Shown here: positions 25,175 through 35,459 of the stretch, piece by piece
Layout: every line of letters starts with the position of its first letter
How positions within the stretch are numbered: the first letter of the stretch is position 1
Assembly: GCA_934182465.1 (NCBI GenBank)
Contig: CAKPRG010000003.1
Coordinates: forward strand, 174,239-238,238
Origin: an uncultured Clostridia bacterium
GTDB lineage: Bacteria; Bacillota; Clostridia; TANB77; CAG-508
DNA length: 64,000 nucleotides
Reading direction: 5' to 3'
The notes under the pieces: generated by a model
Told to the model about the DNA's origin: nothing
Seen by the model: the letters and a program-made list of their open reading frames with translations, nothing else
Databases searched by the model: none
Made by a program: the position numbers and the translations under genes

Positions 25175-25214
25175 AAAAAAAGTTGAATATAGCAATTCAC
25201 TATATTCAACTTTT
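25175..25214 (-). terminator. Terminator of the polysaccharide operon
   Basis: The stem AAAAGTTGAATATAG / CTATATTCAACTTTT with a 7-nt loop is followed by a run of seven T on the minus strand, just after the last glycosyltransferase gene. Confidence 0.85.
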
Positions 25215-25229
25215 AAAATACTAATCTAT

Positions 25230-26117
25230 TTATTTACCTAATAATTTCCTAACAGGAATTTCAATCACTAATTCAATGTTTCTAACACCCCATAGTAAAT
25301 AAAAAATAAAACTTTGAAGCCAATTTATATTATTATAATATTTTTGATAATACATTTTACTTTTAAAGAGTTGAAACATTTTTTTATAGTAATTAATTGT
25401 TTTACCAATTGATTGACTTTCATAATGAATAAAATTAATATTGTTTAAACTATAAGTTTTGTATCCTTTTTTTTTTAAAGTTTTTCCTAATATATCTTCT
25501 TCATAAAATAAAAATACATTTTCATCAAAATAATTAATTTCTTTTAAAATTTTTGATTTAATAAAAAAACATGCACCAGATATTGCTTCAACTTCTAGTT
25601 TTTCTTTTTTAAAATCATCTTCTTTATATTCTCCAGCTCTTAATTTAAAATAAAAAAGTAACTCTAAAATTCTTGTTGAATGTACAATATCTCTTGAAAA
25701 AGTTCTTAATTTCCAAGCACTTCTACGAATCGGATTTGAATTTTTATCTAACATTCTTGGTGCTACTAAAGCAACATCATTATTTTCATTTAATGTTTTT
25801 ATACAAGTTTCTACTGCATTTTCTGAAATTTTTATATCTGTATTTGAACACATATAAATATCAAATTCTTCTGCTTGCTTTTCTAAAAAATGAATTCCAT
25901 AATTAAGACCATAATTATATCCACCATTTTTATCGGCTCGAATTACATCAACATTTTCACTTTCTAAAATTTTTATTTTATTAAAAGATTCTGCATTTGA
26001 AGAACAATTATCTACAATTACAATTTTAGAAATATTTTTATATTTCTTTAATTTGTTAGTTAATTTTATAGTATTTTCTTCATCATTATAATTTATTAAT
26101 ACAGTAGCAATTTTCAT
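25230..26117 (-). CDS. Family 2 glycosyltransferase (rhamnosyltransferase-like)
   Basis: The 295-residue GT-A fold protein has KIATVLINYND at the start, KIVIVDNCSSN, GGYNYGLNYG and SNTDI as the metal-binding DxD equivalent. Also present are GACFFIKS, YEEDILGKTLKKKG and a C-terminal hydrophobic helix that may associate with the membrane. This layout is typical of rhamnosyl- or related transferases that extend cell-wall polysaccharides. It is the last gene of the operon, 20 bp after the GtrA-like gene. Confidence 0.85.
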   Translation of the reverse strand: MKIATVLINYNDEENTIKLTNKLKKYKNISKIVIVDNCSSNAESFNKIKILESENVDVIRADKNGGYNYGLNYGIHFLEKQAEEFDIYMCSNTDIKISENAVETCIKTLNENNDVALVAPRMLDKNSNPIRRSAWKLRTFSRDIVHSTRILELLFYFKLRAGEYKEDDFKKEKLEVEAISGACFFIKSKILKEINYFDENVFLFYEEDILGKTLKKKGYKTYSLNNINFIHYESQSIGKTINYYKKMFQLFKSKMYYQKYYNNINWLQSFIFYLLWGVRNIELVIEIPVRKLLGK

Positions 26118-26137
26118 TTTCTCTTCACTCTTTAACT

Positions 26138-26620
26138 TTATTTTTTCTTTCCATTTTTAAATATAATTAATTTACTAAATACAAAATTTAATATAATTAC
26201 AACTATATTTGCCATTATTTTCATAAGTAATCCATTCCAGCCAAATTTATCAACTGTAATAATCATTATTGCTTCATCTATTGCTAAAGTTAACAATCTA
26301 CAACCAAAGAATGAAACCATTTCATATATTAAAGCTTTTTTAGTATCTACTTTTGAATCAAATACACAAAATTTATTTGTTATATATGCAAAAACAGCTC
26401 CAGCAACCCATGCTATTACATTACTTATACTATTTTCAATATGTATTGTATAGAAGCATAAAGAATAAACTACAATATTTACTAAAGTTGTTAAAGCTCC
26501 AAAGACTAAATATCTCATTCCCTCTTGATGTGCTCTATACCATTCTACAAACTTTTTTAATCCTATTTTTTCAAATATTTTCAAGAAAAATTCTTCCACA
26601 CAATCTACTATTTTTTTCAT
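26138..26620 (-). CDS. GtrA-like membrane protein
   Basis: The 160-residue protein has four transmembrane helices and the GtrA-family opening (KFVEWYRAHQEGMRYLVFGALTTLVN). GtrA proteins are thought to flip or deliver lipid-linked sugars for wall polysaccharide decoration. The start at 26620 has GAGGA five bases upstream. An ATG at 26632 would overlap that site. It lies inside the polysaccharide operon, between two glycosyltransferases. Confidence 0.88.
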   Translation of the reverse strand: MKKIVDCVEEFFLKIFEKIGLKKFVEWYRAHQEGMRYLVFGALTTLVNIVVYSLCFYTIHIENSISNVIAWVAGAVFAYITNKFCVFDSKVDTKKALIYEMVSFFGCRLLTLAIDEAIMIITVDKFGWNGLLMKIMANIVVIILNFVFSKLIIFKNGKKK

Positions 26621-26666
26621 TTTGTTCCTCATTTTTATAATTTATATAAATTTCTTTTTTTATTTA

Positions 26667-28490
26667 TTAATATTCTACTTTATCTGTTCTTACATTATAT
26701 AATGCTGTGTTTCTAGAGAAATTAATGTTTAAATATGGATCAGGCTTACTTAAAAGATCTTTCCATTTTGTTTTAAAATTATTACATTCTCTTTCAAATC
26801 TCTCTTGTTTTTCTGGTGTATTTTCATATCCTCTAGTTTTTGATTCATAATGCATTAATTCTATATATGGATTATATACTATTAAATATCCTTTTTCTCT
26901 TATTTTCAAGCAAAAATCTACATCATTAAACGCAACTTTAAATAGCTCTTCTTCCATATATCCTACTTCTTCGTAGATGCTTCTTTTTGAGAATAAACAT
27001 GCACCTGTAACAGCACTTAAATTTTGTGTTAAACATTCTCTTCCAAAATATCCATGTGAACCATAAGGTACTCCTGGCATTAAATTTGCAGCTAATCCAC
27101 ATATTCCATAAGCAATTCCAGCATGTTGAATTGATTTATCTGCATAATATAATCTTGCACCAACTGCTCCAACATCTTCTCTTTGAGCATATCCTATAAA
27201 TTTTTCAAGCCAATTTGGTGTTAATAATTCTGTATCATTATTTAATTGCATTACAAATTCACCATCTACATTTTTAACACCAAAGTTTATTATTTTTGAA
27301 TAATTAAATCCTTTTTCTGGATATGTTAATATTTTTATTTTATCATTTTTCTTTAATTCTTCATAATATTCAAAAGTTTCTTTTTCTTCACTATTGTTTT
27401 CAATAATGTCTATTTCATAGTTTTTATATGTCGTTTTTTCTAATATAGAATTTACACATTTTTTTAGAAATTTAATTCCATCTTTATTTGGAATTAATAT
27501 ATTAACTTTAGGATTTCCTATAACATCATATTCGATTTCATAAACACCAGGAATATCGTTTCCAAAGTCAGCTGTACCCTTTCTTCCCATTCTAGTAATA
27601 TGGTCTTGTGCTGCTCTTTTTCCAGCTTCATAAGCATAAGGTTTTGCATCAGCAACTTTCGCTGTTGATTCATTATGAACTCTCCAATGATATAGAACTT
27701 TTGAAATATGTACTATATTTTTTGTAAGTTCACTTGCTCTTAAAACTAAGTCAAAATCTTGTGCTCCGTTATATTCATCTCTAAATCCACCAATTTTGTC
27801 TACCATTAGTTCTTTTTTCATAATAACAAAATGAGTAATATAGTTATTAGCAGAAAGTGTATCTGGTGCAAAATCAGGTTTGAAATGAGGATCACATCTA
27901 TTCTCAAGAGTATTTTCTATTTTGTCTTCATCTGTATAAATAAACTCTACATCTGGATTTTCATTTATACATTTTACTATTTCATATAAAGCAAAAATTG
28001 GAATTGCATCATCATGGTCAAGTAATCCTATGTAATCTCCTGTAACCATTTTTAAAGCTTCATTCGTATTTCCAGATATTCCTTCATTTGATTCTAATAA
28101 TTTATATTTTATTCTTTCATCATCTTCATAATATTTTTTTAGATTTTCATTTGTTTTTGGACTACCATCTGCCAAACATAACTCCCAATTTGAATATGTT
28201 TGATTTTTCAAACAATTTACTAAATCTTTAAAAAATTCTTCTTTAGTATTGTACATTGGAACAACAATACTAATTTTAGGTTCGATTTTAAATTTATGAT
28301 TTCTTTGTGCTTCTAATTCTTCTTCATTTGGTTCATTTTGTCTAATCCATTCTTGATAATTAGCTCTTTCACTATCTCTTACTGGATCTTTTGTTATTAT
28401 TTTTTTCAAACATTTTTTTACAGTTGCCCAAAATCCATATTTTTTAAAATAAAATTTAATTTGATTATATATGTTTTTTATTTTGTTCAT
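26667..28490 (-). CDS. Double-domain family 2 glycosyltransferase
   Basis: This 607-residue protein has two GT2 domains in tandem. The first starts near residue 73 (KISIVVPMYNT) with LADGSP and LLDHDDA. The second starts near 320 (KVNILIPNKDG) with QLNNDTELL, GACLFSKR and VAFNDVDFCLKIREKG. It closely resembles the C-terminal half of the 1255-residue neighbour, sharing for example TYSNWELCLADGS and GYLIVYNPYIE. The pair therefore probably arose by duplication. It likely adds alternating sugars to the exported polysaccharide. Confidence 0.88.
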   Translation of the reverse strand: MNKIKNIYNQIKFYFKKYGFWATVKKCLKKIITKDPVRDSERANYQEWIRQNEPNEEELEAQRNHKFKIEPKISIVVPMYNTKEEFFKDLVNCLKNQTYSNWELCLADGSPKTNENLKKYYEDDERIKYKLLESNEGISGNTNEALKMVTGDYIGLLDHDDAIPIFALYEIVKCINENPDVEFIYTDEDKIENTLENRCDPHFKPDFAPDTLSANNYITHFVIMKKELMVDKIGGFRDEYNGAQDFDLVLRASELTKNIVHISKVLYHWRVHNESTAKVADAKPYAYEAGKRAAQDHITRMGRKGTADFGNDIPGVYEIEYDVIGNPKVNILIPNKDGIKFLKKCVNSILEKTTYKNYEIDIIENNSEEKETFEYYEELKKNDKIKILTYPEKGFNYSKIINFGVKNVDGEFVMQLNNDTELLTPNWLEKFIGYAQREDVGAVGARLYYADKSIQHAGIAYGICGLAANLMPGVPYGSHGYFGRECLTQNLSAVTGACLFSKRSIYEEVGYMEEELFKVAFNDVDFCLKIREKGYLIVYNPYIELMHYESKTRGYENTPEKQERFERECNNFKTKWKDLLSKPDPYLNINFSRNTALYNVRTDKVEY

Positions 28491-28523
28491 TTCTACATTT
28501 TTCTCCTTTAATATGCATATTTT

Positions 28524-31500
28524 TTAATTCACTTTACAATGTTTAATTGGATATTGTTCTGATCCATCTTCTAAATTTTTATTGTAATAAGGATCTCCTT
28601 TTTCAACAAAATCACCCCATTTATCTCTAAATCTATTTATCTCACCTTGAAATCTTTTAATTTTTTCTGGTGTATTTTCGTATCCTCTAGACTTAGATTC
28701 ATAATGTATAAATTCTATATATGGATTATATACTATTAAATATCCTTTTTCCCTTATTTTCAAGCAAAAATCTACATCATTGAATGCAACTGCAAACTTT
28801 TCGTCCATAAAATCTACATCTTCATAAACTTTTCGTGAATTCATTATACAAGCTGCCGTTACAGCACTTAAATCTTCTATCATACTTTCTTTTGCAAAGT
28901 ATGCATGTCCATCTTTTGGCAAATTTTTAAATCTATGACCTGCAACTCCTCCAAGTCCTACAATAACGCCTGCATGTTGAATAGTCTCATCTGGATAGTA
29001 CATTTTTACTCCAACACCACCAACATCTTTTCTTTGAGCAAATCCAACCATAAGTTCAAGCCAATTTGGTGTTAATAATTCTGTATCATTATTTAGTTGA
29101 ATAATATATTCACCATCAGATTCTTTTACTCCAAAATTTATTATTCCAGCATAATTAAATCCTTGCTTTGGATATTTTACAACTTTAACATTTGAATGTT
29201 TTTCTTGTATTTCATCATAATAATCAAAAATTTCTTGAGTTGTACTATTATTCTCTACTACAACAATTTCATAATTATTGTAAGTTGTTTTTTCAATAAT
29301 TGAATTTAAACAAACTTCTAAAATGTCTTTTCCATCTTTATTTGGTATTATAATAGAGACTTTTGGATTTCCTTGTACTTTATAGTCTATTCTATAAATG
29401 CCTGGTAAGCAACCTTTAGATACAGTTCCTTCTAAATTCATTCTTTTTAAATGATCTTCTAGAGCTTTTATTCCATTATCAAAAGCATAATTTTTTGCAT
29501 TACTGTTTAGTTGAGCTGTTGATGCTCTATGCACTCTCCAATGATACAAAATTTTACTAATATGTTTAATATTTTCTGGCAACACAATCTCTGACATTCT
29601 TAAAAATATATCATAATCTTGTGCACCATCATATTCACTTCTAAAGCCTTCTAATTTATCCATAACTTCTTTCTTAAATACACTAAAATGGCAAATGTAA
29701 TTTTGACTTCTTAATGTATCTGGTGCAAAATCTGGTTTAAAATATGCATCATATCTTTTTTCACCAACACCAGAACTTTTATCTTCATCTGTATAGATAA
29801 ATTCTACATTTTCATTTTCATTAATTGTTTTTACAACTTCAAATAAACAATCTTTTGATAAATAATCATCATGATCCAAAAGTGCTACATAATCACCAGT
29901 TACCAATTTTAAAGCCTCATTTGTATTTCCAGAAATCCCTTTGTTTTTTCCAATAAAAGTATATTTTATTCTTGGTTCTTTTTCTATCATACTTTTTATT
30001 TCTTTTAAAGGCTCTTTACTACCATCAGCCAAACATAATTCCCAATTTGAATATGTTTGTTCATGTAAGAAAAATAATAAATCTCTAAAAAATTCAATAG
30101 GTGTATTATATAAAGGTGTTACAATACTAATTTTAGGTTCATAATCAAATTTATAATTTCTTTGATTTTCTAATTCCTCTTCTGTAGGATCGTTACTATC
30201 AATCCAATAATCATAGTCACATTCATGAACTCTGTTTTTTGGTTCTTCATTAACAATCTCGACTAAATTTGCCCATCTCTTTGCAGTTTCTTTATCTGTA
30301 TATTTATAATATTTTTCAGCAACTGCATTAAGAATTTTTTGATGTCTCTTTTCTTCATGTTTTGCACGCATATTGCTACCTGGTGGCATTAATCTATCTA
30401 CTAATTTCATTTTGTTTCTAAAATTTAGAACCCATGCCATATATCTTAGAGGTTTTGTTATTTTCCATGAAAGTGATTTTTCTATAATTCTTAATCTATT
30501 TTCAAAATCATTTGATTTTCCCTGATATATTGATATTTGTTGATTTAAGTTTTCAATAGATTTATTATCATTTTCTTTTTCTGTTTTACATCTTTCAACT
30601 TCTTTTGTTAATTGATTTACATTATCTTTTAATTTTGAACATTCTACATTCAATTCCTGATTATTTTTTAATTCTTTAGATAAATTTTCTTTAAGTTCTG
30701 CTAGAGCATTATTAATTTCTGCAATTTCTCTACTTCTTTTTCCTACATATGAAACAGTTTTTGCATGTAAATTCCAAAAATAGTTATTTCTGATACTATC
30801 TTGAATTGCATTATCTAATTCTTCAAATTTTTGTACATATTTTGTTATTTTAAAATGTTCATACAATTCTTCTATTGAAATATATTTTGATAAATTATGG
30901 TTATAAAATAAAGTTCTATATAAAATAAATTCTAATGGAACATTTTTCTCATACCATTCTTGATCATATACATATAATTCATTATCTACAAAAAAACAAT
31001 TTGAAGCATTTAGATCAATAAGTCCATCTTGTATATAATGTAAATCTTCAAAATTCTCTTCTACATTATATTTTTTAAATACATTATCATTTGGTTTATT
31101 TATAATTTCAAATTTATCTAAGATTTCACTTTTAAAATTTTCAATTAATTTAATAGCTTTTTCTTTTCCTTCAAATTTGCATACATCAACAATATATTTG
31201 TCATAAGATATTGCATTATTTACGAATTTACTAATTATTTTGTTATCTTCATATTTATCTAAAGTTTTTATTTCTTTACTTTTTAAAATATCTATATTCT
31301 TTTTTATATTGTTAATATGATTTTGAGCTAATTCAATATTAGCAGTTTTTATTACAACATCTTTCTTTATAATTGTTTTTATATTATATTCTTTTTTTCT
31401 ATATACCTCAAAATTTACATATCTTATTTCATTTTCAATATTTTGCTTAGAAATTTCTAAAAAATAGGAATTTGCAAATAACTTAAAATTATTTTTATTT

Positions 31501-32291
31501 TCTTTTAATAATTCTATATATGCTTCTCTTTGACCAAATTCTAAATTTTCATCTTCTCTAGCATATATTAAATTTCTAGACATCATACTTTCCATATCTG
31601 GTAAATACTCATCAGAAAAAATTACGTTTGTTATTTTATAATCTGGTAAAGGATAATATATTTTATAATTAAATTCAGATTCTTTTAAATCTTTTTCAAT
31701 TTTATTTAAACTGTTTTTTGATGATTTTCCAAGTATGGCTTCATATTGTTTTGCACAATCGCCTTTTAAACCTGTCCAATATTGCATACCAAATTTATTA
31801 TTAAAAGCAACCAATATTTTTCCATCTTGTTTAATATGCTCTTTTGCAAAGTTTAATTTTTGAGCAAATTTTGTACTATTTTCTTCACCAATTATTGTTA
31901 TATAGTCAAAATTTTTATTAATATTAATTTTCTCAATATCCCCTACAATAACTTCCAAATTCTTATTTGTTGGATATCTATTTAATATTGCATATCCTTT
32001 TTGTTTATTATTTACAACTGATACAATACTTTCAGCTTTTTCAGATAAATAACCTGTAAGTTCTCCAAAATTTGCATTTAATTCTAATATGTCTGATTTT
32101 TCTTTAAATTCATACCAGCTAATTATATTTTTTCTAAAGCTACTTAATATTTGATAATCAGCAACTTGCGTATCTGGTTGAATTTCAATATTTTTATTAC
32201 TTTCTGAAAAATACTTTTCATATATATTTTTTTCTTCTTCTGAAATATTTTCTTCTTTTTCTGATGAATAAAAATCTAGATTTAGTTTCAT
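28524..32291 (-). CDS. Fusion: SAM-methyltransferase-like domain, coiled coil and two GT2 domains
   Basis: The 1255-residue protein begins with a class I methyltransferase-like fold (~65-230: DILELNANFGELTGYL, FDYITIIGE, HIKQDGKILVAFNN). An uncharacterised middle (~300-530) contains DGLIDLNASNCF and VYDQEWYEKNVPLEFILYR. Next is a coiled coil (~535-615), and then two GT2 domains (~710 onward: KISIVTPLYNT with LADGS and LLDHDDY; KVSIIIPNKDG with QLNNDTELL). A strong GGAGG site precedes the ATG. The fused layout suggests a length-controlling or chain-capping polymerase. That function is inference. Confidence 0.85.
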   Translation of the reverse strand: MKLNLDFYSSEKEENISEEEKNIYEKYFSESNKNIEIQPDTQVADYQILSSFRKNIISWYEFKEKSDILELNANFGELTGYLSEKAESIVSVVNNKQKGYAILNRYPTNKNLEVIVGDIEKININKNFDYITIIGEENSTKFAQKLNFAKEHIKQDGKILVAFNNKFGMQYWTGLKGDCAKQYEAILGKSSKNSLNKIEKDLKESEFNYKIYYPLPDYKITNVIFSDEYLPDMESMMSRNLIYAREDENLEFGQREAYIELLKENKNNFKLFANSYFLEISKQNIENEIRYVNFEVYRKKEYNIKTIIKKDVVIKTANIELAQNHINNIKKNIDILKSKEIKTLDKYEDNKIISKFVNNAISYDKYIVDVCKFEGKEKAIKLIENFKSEILDKFEIINKPNDNVFKKYNVEENFEDLHYIQDGLIDLNASNCFFVDNELYVYDQEWYEKNVPLEFILYRTLFYNHNLSKYISIEELYEHFKITKYVQKFEELDNAIQDSIRNNYFWNLHAKTVSYVGKRSREIAEINNALAELKENLSKELKNNQELNVECSKLKDNVNQLTKEVERCKTEKENDNKSIENLNQQISIYQGKSNDFENRLRIIEKSLSWKITKPLRYMAWVLNFRNKMKLVDRLMPPGSNMRAKHEEKRHQKILNAVAEKYYKYTDKETAKRWANLVEIVNEEPKNRVHECDYDYWIDSNDPTEEELENQRNYKFDYEPKISIVTPLYNTPIEFFRDLLFFLHEQTYSNWELCLADGSKEPLKEIKSMIEKEPRIKYTFIGKNKGISGNTNEALKLVTGDYVALLDHDDYLSKDCLFEVVKTINENENVEFIYTDEDKSSGVGEKRYDAYFKPDFAPDTLRSQNYICHFSVFKKEVMDKLEGFRSEYDGAQDYDIFLRMSEIVLPENIKHISKILYHWRVHRASTAQLNSNAKNYAFDNGIKALEDHLKRMNLEGTVSKGCLPGIYRIDYKVQGNPKVSIIIPNKDGKDILEVCLNSIIEKTTYNNYEIVVVENNSTTQEIFDYYDEIQEKHSNVKVVKYPKQGFNYAGIINFGVKESDGEYIIQLNNDTELLTPNWLELMVGFAQRKDVGGVGVKMYYPDETIQHAGVIVGLGGVAGHRFKNLPKDGHAYFAKESMIEDLSAVTAACIMNSRKVYEDVDFMDEKFAVAFNDVDFCLKIREKGYLIVYNPYIEFIHYESKSRGYENTPEKIKRFQGEINRFRDKWGDFVEKGDPYYNKNLEDGSEQYPIKHCKVN

Positions 32292-32316
32292 TTTTTTCCT
32301 CCAATGAACTTTTGTA

Positions 32317-33612
32317 TTACATTTTATGAACTTTTATATTTGAATCTAGTCTAATAACTCCAACTGTATTTTTTGTTGTAATTGCTTCTATTAATAAAGC
32401 ATCATATTTTCTATTTAATACTTCTAAGTTACCATTTAAATTATATTTTGTACAACTAAAAGACAATGTATATTTACCTGCAGCAACTGGTATTTTTTGT
32501 TTAAATTCACAAACTGCAATATCTCCTTTTTTAAATGAACCTGTTAACACTTTTTCAATTTCTGTATTAGTTCCTGCAATGTCATTTCCATGAAAATCTT
32601 TTACAGTAACTGTAAATATTGGATCTGTTACATCTGTATTAAATTTTATTTTTGATTTTAAAGTAACTACATCTGCATTGTCAAAAGCATTTGTTGGCAT
32701 TCCAGCCTGATCAAACATACCATAGTCAATTACTTCTGCTCTTTTGTCTCCATAATCTGTGATATTTGGATTTTGAACAAATTTATCTTTCCAAACTTCT
32801 GTATCTTTCATTAGATTTTCCTCTGGCATTTTATTTGCTTCATTATTTATTTTTTCATCTTCTTTTACTTCATCTGGATTTAAACCTACTATTATTTTTT
32901 TGTATTTTTCTACACCAGTTTTTACATCACCATCAAATATTTTTGTACCACTATCTATTATTATTGTTCTTGTACAGTTTCTTAAAACATCTGAAACACT
33001 ATGTGTAACAAATAATATTGTTTTTCCAGCTTCTTTAAATTGTTCGAATTTTTTGAAACATTTTAATTGGAATGCCATATCTCCTACAGATAAAGCTTCA
33101 TCTACAATTAATATTTCTGGATCTACATTTATAGCACAAGCAAAAGCTAAACGAGCAAACATACCAGAAGAATATGTTTTTACAGGCTGATTTAAATGTT
33201 CTCCTATATCTGCAAAATCAATTATATCTTGTTCTTTTGCTTTTATCTGTTCGTGTGTTAATCCCATTACAGCTCCATGTTGATATATATTTTCATAACC
33301 TGTTAAATCTGGATTAAACCCTGTGCCTAACTCTAGTAAAGAACTTATTTTTCCTTTTATTTCTATTTTTCCAGATGTTGGTATTACAACTCCAGTAATC
33401 ATTTTTAATAAAGTTGATTTTCCAGCACCATTTTTTCCAAGAATACCTAAAACTTCTCCTTTATGTATTTCTAAATTCAAATTATTCATTGCTCTAAAAG
33501 TTCCATGTCTTTCAATCCATGGAAAAACAGTTTCTAACAATCTGTCTTTTTTTCTTGCATACATTTTATATTCTTTTACTAAGTTAGTTATTTTTACAAC
33601 AGTTTCGCTCAT
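32317..33612 (-). CDS. Polysaccharide ABC transporter ATPase with C-terminal sugar-binding domain (Wzt-type)
   Basis: The 431-residue protein has an ABC ATPase with Walker A GILGKNGAGKST, the signature YSSGMFARLAFA, Walker B ILIVDEAL and the switch His in FVTHSV. A C-terminal beta-sandwich domain follows (~270-431). In Wzt proteins this extra domain recognises the finished, end-modified polymer before export. The partner permease is two genes upstream in the same operon. Gram-positive equivalents include TagH and RgpD. Confidence 0.92.
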   Translation of the reverse strand: MSETVVKITNLVKEYKMYARKKDRLLETVFPWIERHGTFRAMNNLNLEIHKGEVLGILGKNGAGKSTLLKMITGVVIPTSGKIEIKGKISSLLELGTGFNPDLTGYENIYQHGAVMGLTHEQIKAKEQDIIDFADIGEHLNQPVKTYSSGMFARLAFACAINVDPEILIVDEALSVGDMAFQLKCFKKFEQFKEAGKTILFVTHSVSDVLRNCTRTIIIDSGTKIFDGDVKTGVEKYKKIIVGLNPDEVKEDEKINNEANKMPEENLMKDTEVWKDKFVQNPNITDYGDKRAEVIDYGMFDQAGMPTNAFDNADVVTLKSKIKFNTDVTDPIFTVTVKDFHGNDIAGTNTEIEKVLTGSFKKGDIAVCEFKQKIPVAAGKYTLSFSCTKYNLNGNLEVLNRKYDALLIEAITTKNTVGVIRLDSNIKVHKM

Positions 33613-33631
33613 TTTTTTCCTTCCCTTCTAG

Positions 33632-34606
33632 CTATTTACGAATCATTTTTTTAATTTTAAATGCTAGTTTACCTAAAATTGGTATATTCAAAATAATAAA
33701 ATTTTGAATTGTATAACTAAATTCTTCATATTTATATAATCTAAAAAATAAATTCCAATTTTTCAAATTAATATATTTTACTTTTTTTAAATTTTCAAAA
33801 TATTTTAACGCTTCATTTGTATATTTTGAACTTTCTTTTGTTTTAATTTTTTCTATATTTTCTTTAAATACTTCAAAATGTTCTATTTTTACTCTAATAA
33901 ACAAATTCCTTAAATCTTCAAAATTTTCCAATTGATCAGATTTTCTACTTGAACCTACTCTGTTATTTTTGTGTTGTCTGTATTGAATTGTTGGTTCTTC
34001 AACATAAGATATTTTATCTTTTGCACTTATTATTAAAGCAGTCCAATAATCATGTAAAACAAATTTACTATTTCTTGGTAATGGTAAAATATCTTTTATA
34101 TATTTACTTTTTGCTAAAATAGTGCAACCTGTAACAAAGTTGTTTAAATATAAAGCTTCAAAATTATTATATTTAATTATTTTTTTATATATTTGTTTAT
34201 ACTTCCAATATGATGGATATATAACATTAAGTTTTTCATCTACAATTTCTAAATCTGTATATACTAAACCTGAATTTTCTTCTTTTAATTTATTTATACT
34301 TTTTTCTATTTTATCTTTTTTCCAAATATCATCTTGGTCTGAAAACATAAAATAATCACTTGTTACATTTTTTAGTAAAAATTCAAAATTATCTATTAAA
34401 CCTTCATTTCTTTCTTTCTTAAAAACTTTAATTCTTGTATCTTTTTTTTCATATTCTTCTAATATATTTAAAGTATTATCTGTTGAAGCATCATCTGATA
34501 TAATCAAATTAAAATTTTCATAAGTCTGATTTAATATACTTTCTATTTGCTCTTTAACAAATTTTTCTCCATTATATGTAGCAAGTAAAATATCTATTTT
34601 TTCCAT
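33632..34606 (-). CDS. Family 2 glycosyltransferase (RgpB-like)
   Basis: The 324-residue GT2 protein has KIDILLATYNGEKFVKEQI, LIISDDASTDNT, FMFSDQDDIWKKDKI (DxD) and VLHDYWTAL. The last of these is a hallmark of rhamnan-type chain-extending transferases such as RgpB. AAGAGGAA precedes the ATG. It sits between the permease and ATPase genes of the exporter. Confidence 0.87.
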   Translation of the reverse strand: MEKIDILLATYNGEKFVKEQIESILNQTYENFNLIISDDASTDNTLNILEEYEKKDTRIKVFKKERNEGLIDNFEFLLKNVTSDYFMFSDQDDIWKKDKIEKSINKLKEENSGLVYTDLEIVDEKLNVIYPSYWKYKQIYKKIIKYNNFEALYLNNFVTGCTILAKSKYIKDILPLPRNSKFVLHDYWTALIISAKDKISYVEEPTIQYRQHKNNRVGSSRKSDQLENFEDLRNLFIRVKIEHFEVFKENIEKIKTKESSKYTNEALKYFENLKKVKYINLKNWNLFFRLYKYEEFSYTIQNFIILNIPILGKLAFKIKKMIRK

Positions 34607-34638
34607 ATATTTCCTCTTTTTGTTTATTAATTAACTTT

Positions 34639-35427
34639 TTATAAAACATCTGCAAAATCTTTTTTGCTCTTTTTAAATATTATATTTCCCCATATAAATA
34701 TAAAAATTGTTACAAACCAAAAAATAAAAGTAAATAAACCATGATGTTCTGTTATTATTGTTGATGATGGTATAAAAGCTTGTCTAAATCCTTCTATTAA
34801 ATATGTAAATGGAAAAGCTTTAAAAAGTACACAAAGTTTACCTTGAATCATACTTAAATTCCAAACAATTGGTGAAAACCACATAAATAATTGCATTAAA
34901 ATTGTTAATAATTGTGCAAAATCTGGAACTAAAGTTGTTAGTGCTGATGTAAATCTTGTAAATGCAATTATAAATGCAAATGCACAAAAAACTATATATA
35001 TAACATTTAATAAATTTGGAAAAAATCCAAAAACTGATGATGCAAGTATTGCTATCAAAATTAAAAATAATCCTATAAAACTTGATGATGTTAGTGATAT
35101 AATAGGAATAATATCAACTGGAAATACTACCTTTTTTACTAAGTAACTATAACATCTAATTGAATTACTAGCATTCATAATAGCATCATTGCAAAACATC
35201 CACATTGCCATTCCTGGTAAAAACCATACTACATATGGATATTCACCAGAACTTCCTGTTTTTAATATGTATTGAAATACTATAACATATGTAATCATAA
35301 ATACAAATGGTTGTGCAAATCCCCATATTGTACCTAAGCTAGTATTAGCAAATCTATTTCTAAAATCATTTTTTCCAAGTTCCATTGCTAATTTTTTATT
35401 ATTCCAAAGTGTCTTAAAAAATTCCAT
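34639..35427 (-). CDS. Polysaccharide ABC transporter permease (Wzm/RgpC/TagG-type)
   Basis: The 262-residue ABC-2-type permease has six predicted membrane helices. The N-terminal amphipathic NDFRNRFANTSLGTIWGF and the LPGMAMWMFCNDAI segment are typical of polysaccharide exporters. With the ATPase downstream it would move lipid-linked polymer across the membrane. It is the first gene of the seven-gene operon, with a promoter at 35460-35488. Confidence 0.92.
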   Translation of the reverse strand: MEFFKTLWNNKKLAMELGKNDFRNRFANTSLGTIWGFAQPFVFMITYVIVFQYILKTGSSGEYPYVVWFLPGMAMWMFCNDAIMNASNSIRCYSYLVKKVVFPVDIIPIISLTSSSFIGLFLILIAILASSVFGFFPNLLNVIYIVFCAFAFIIAFTRFTSALTTLVPDFAQLLTILMQLFMWFSPIVWNLSMIQGKLCVLFKAFPFTYLIEGFRQAFIPSSTIITEHHGLFTFIFWFVTIFIFIWGNIIFKKSKKDFADVL

Positions 35428-35459
35428 TTTATTCTTCCTTTTCCTATAAATTCTTGGTC

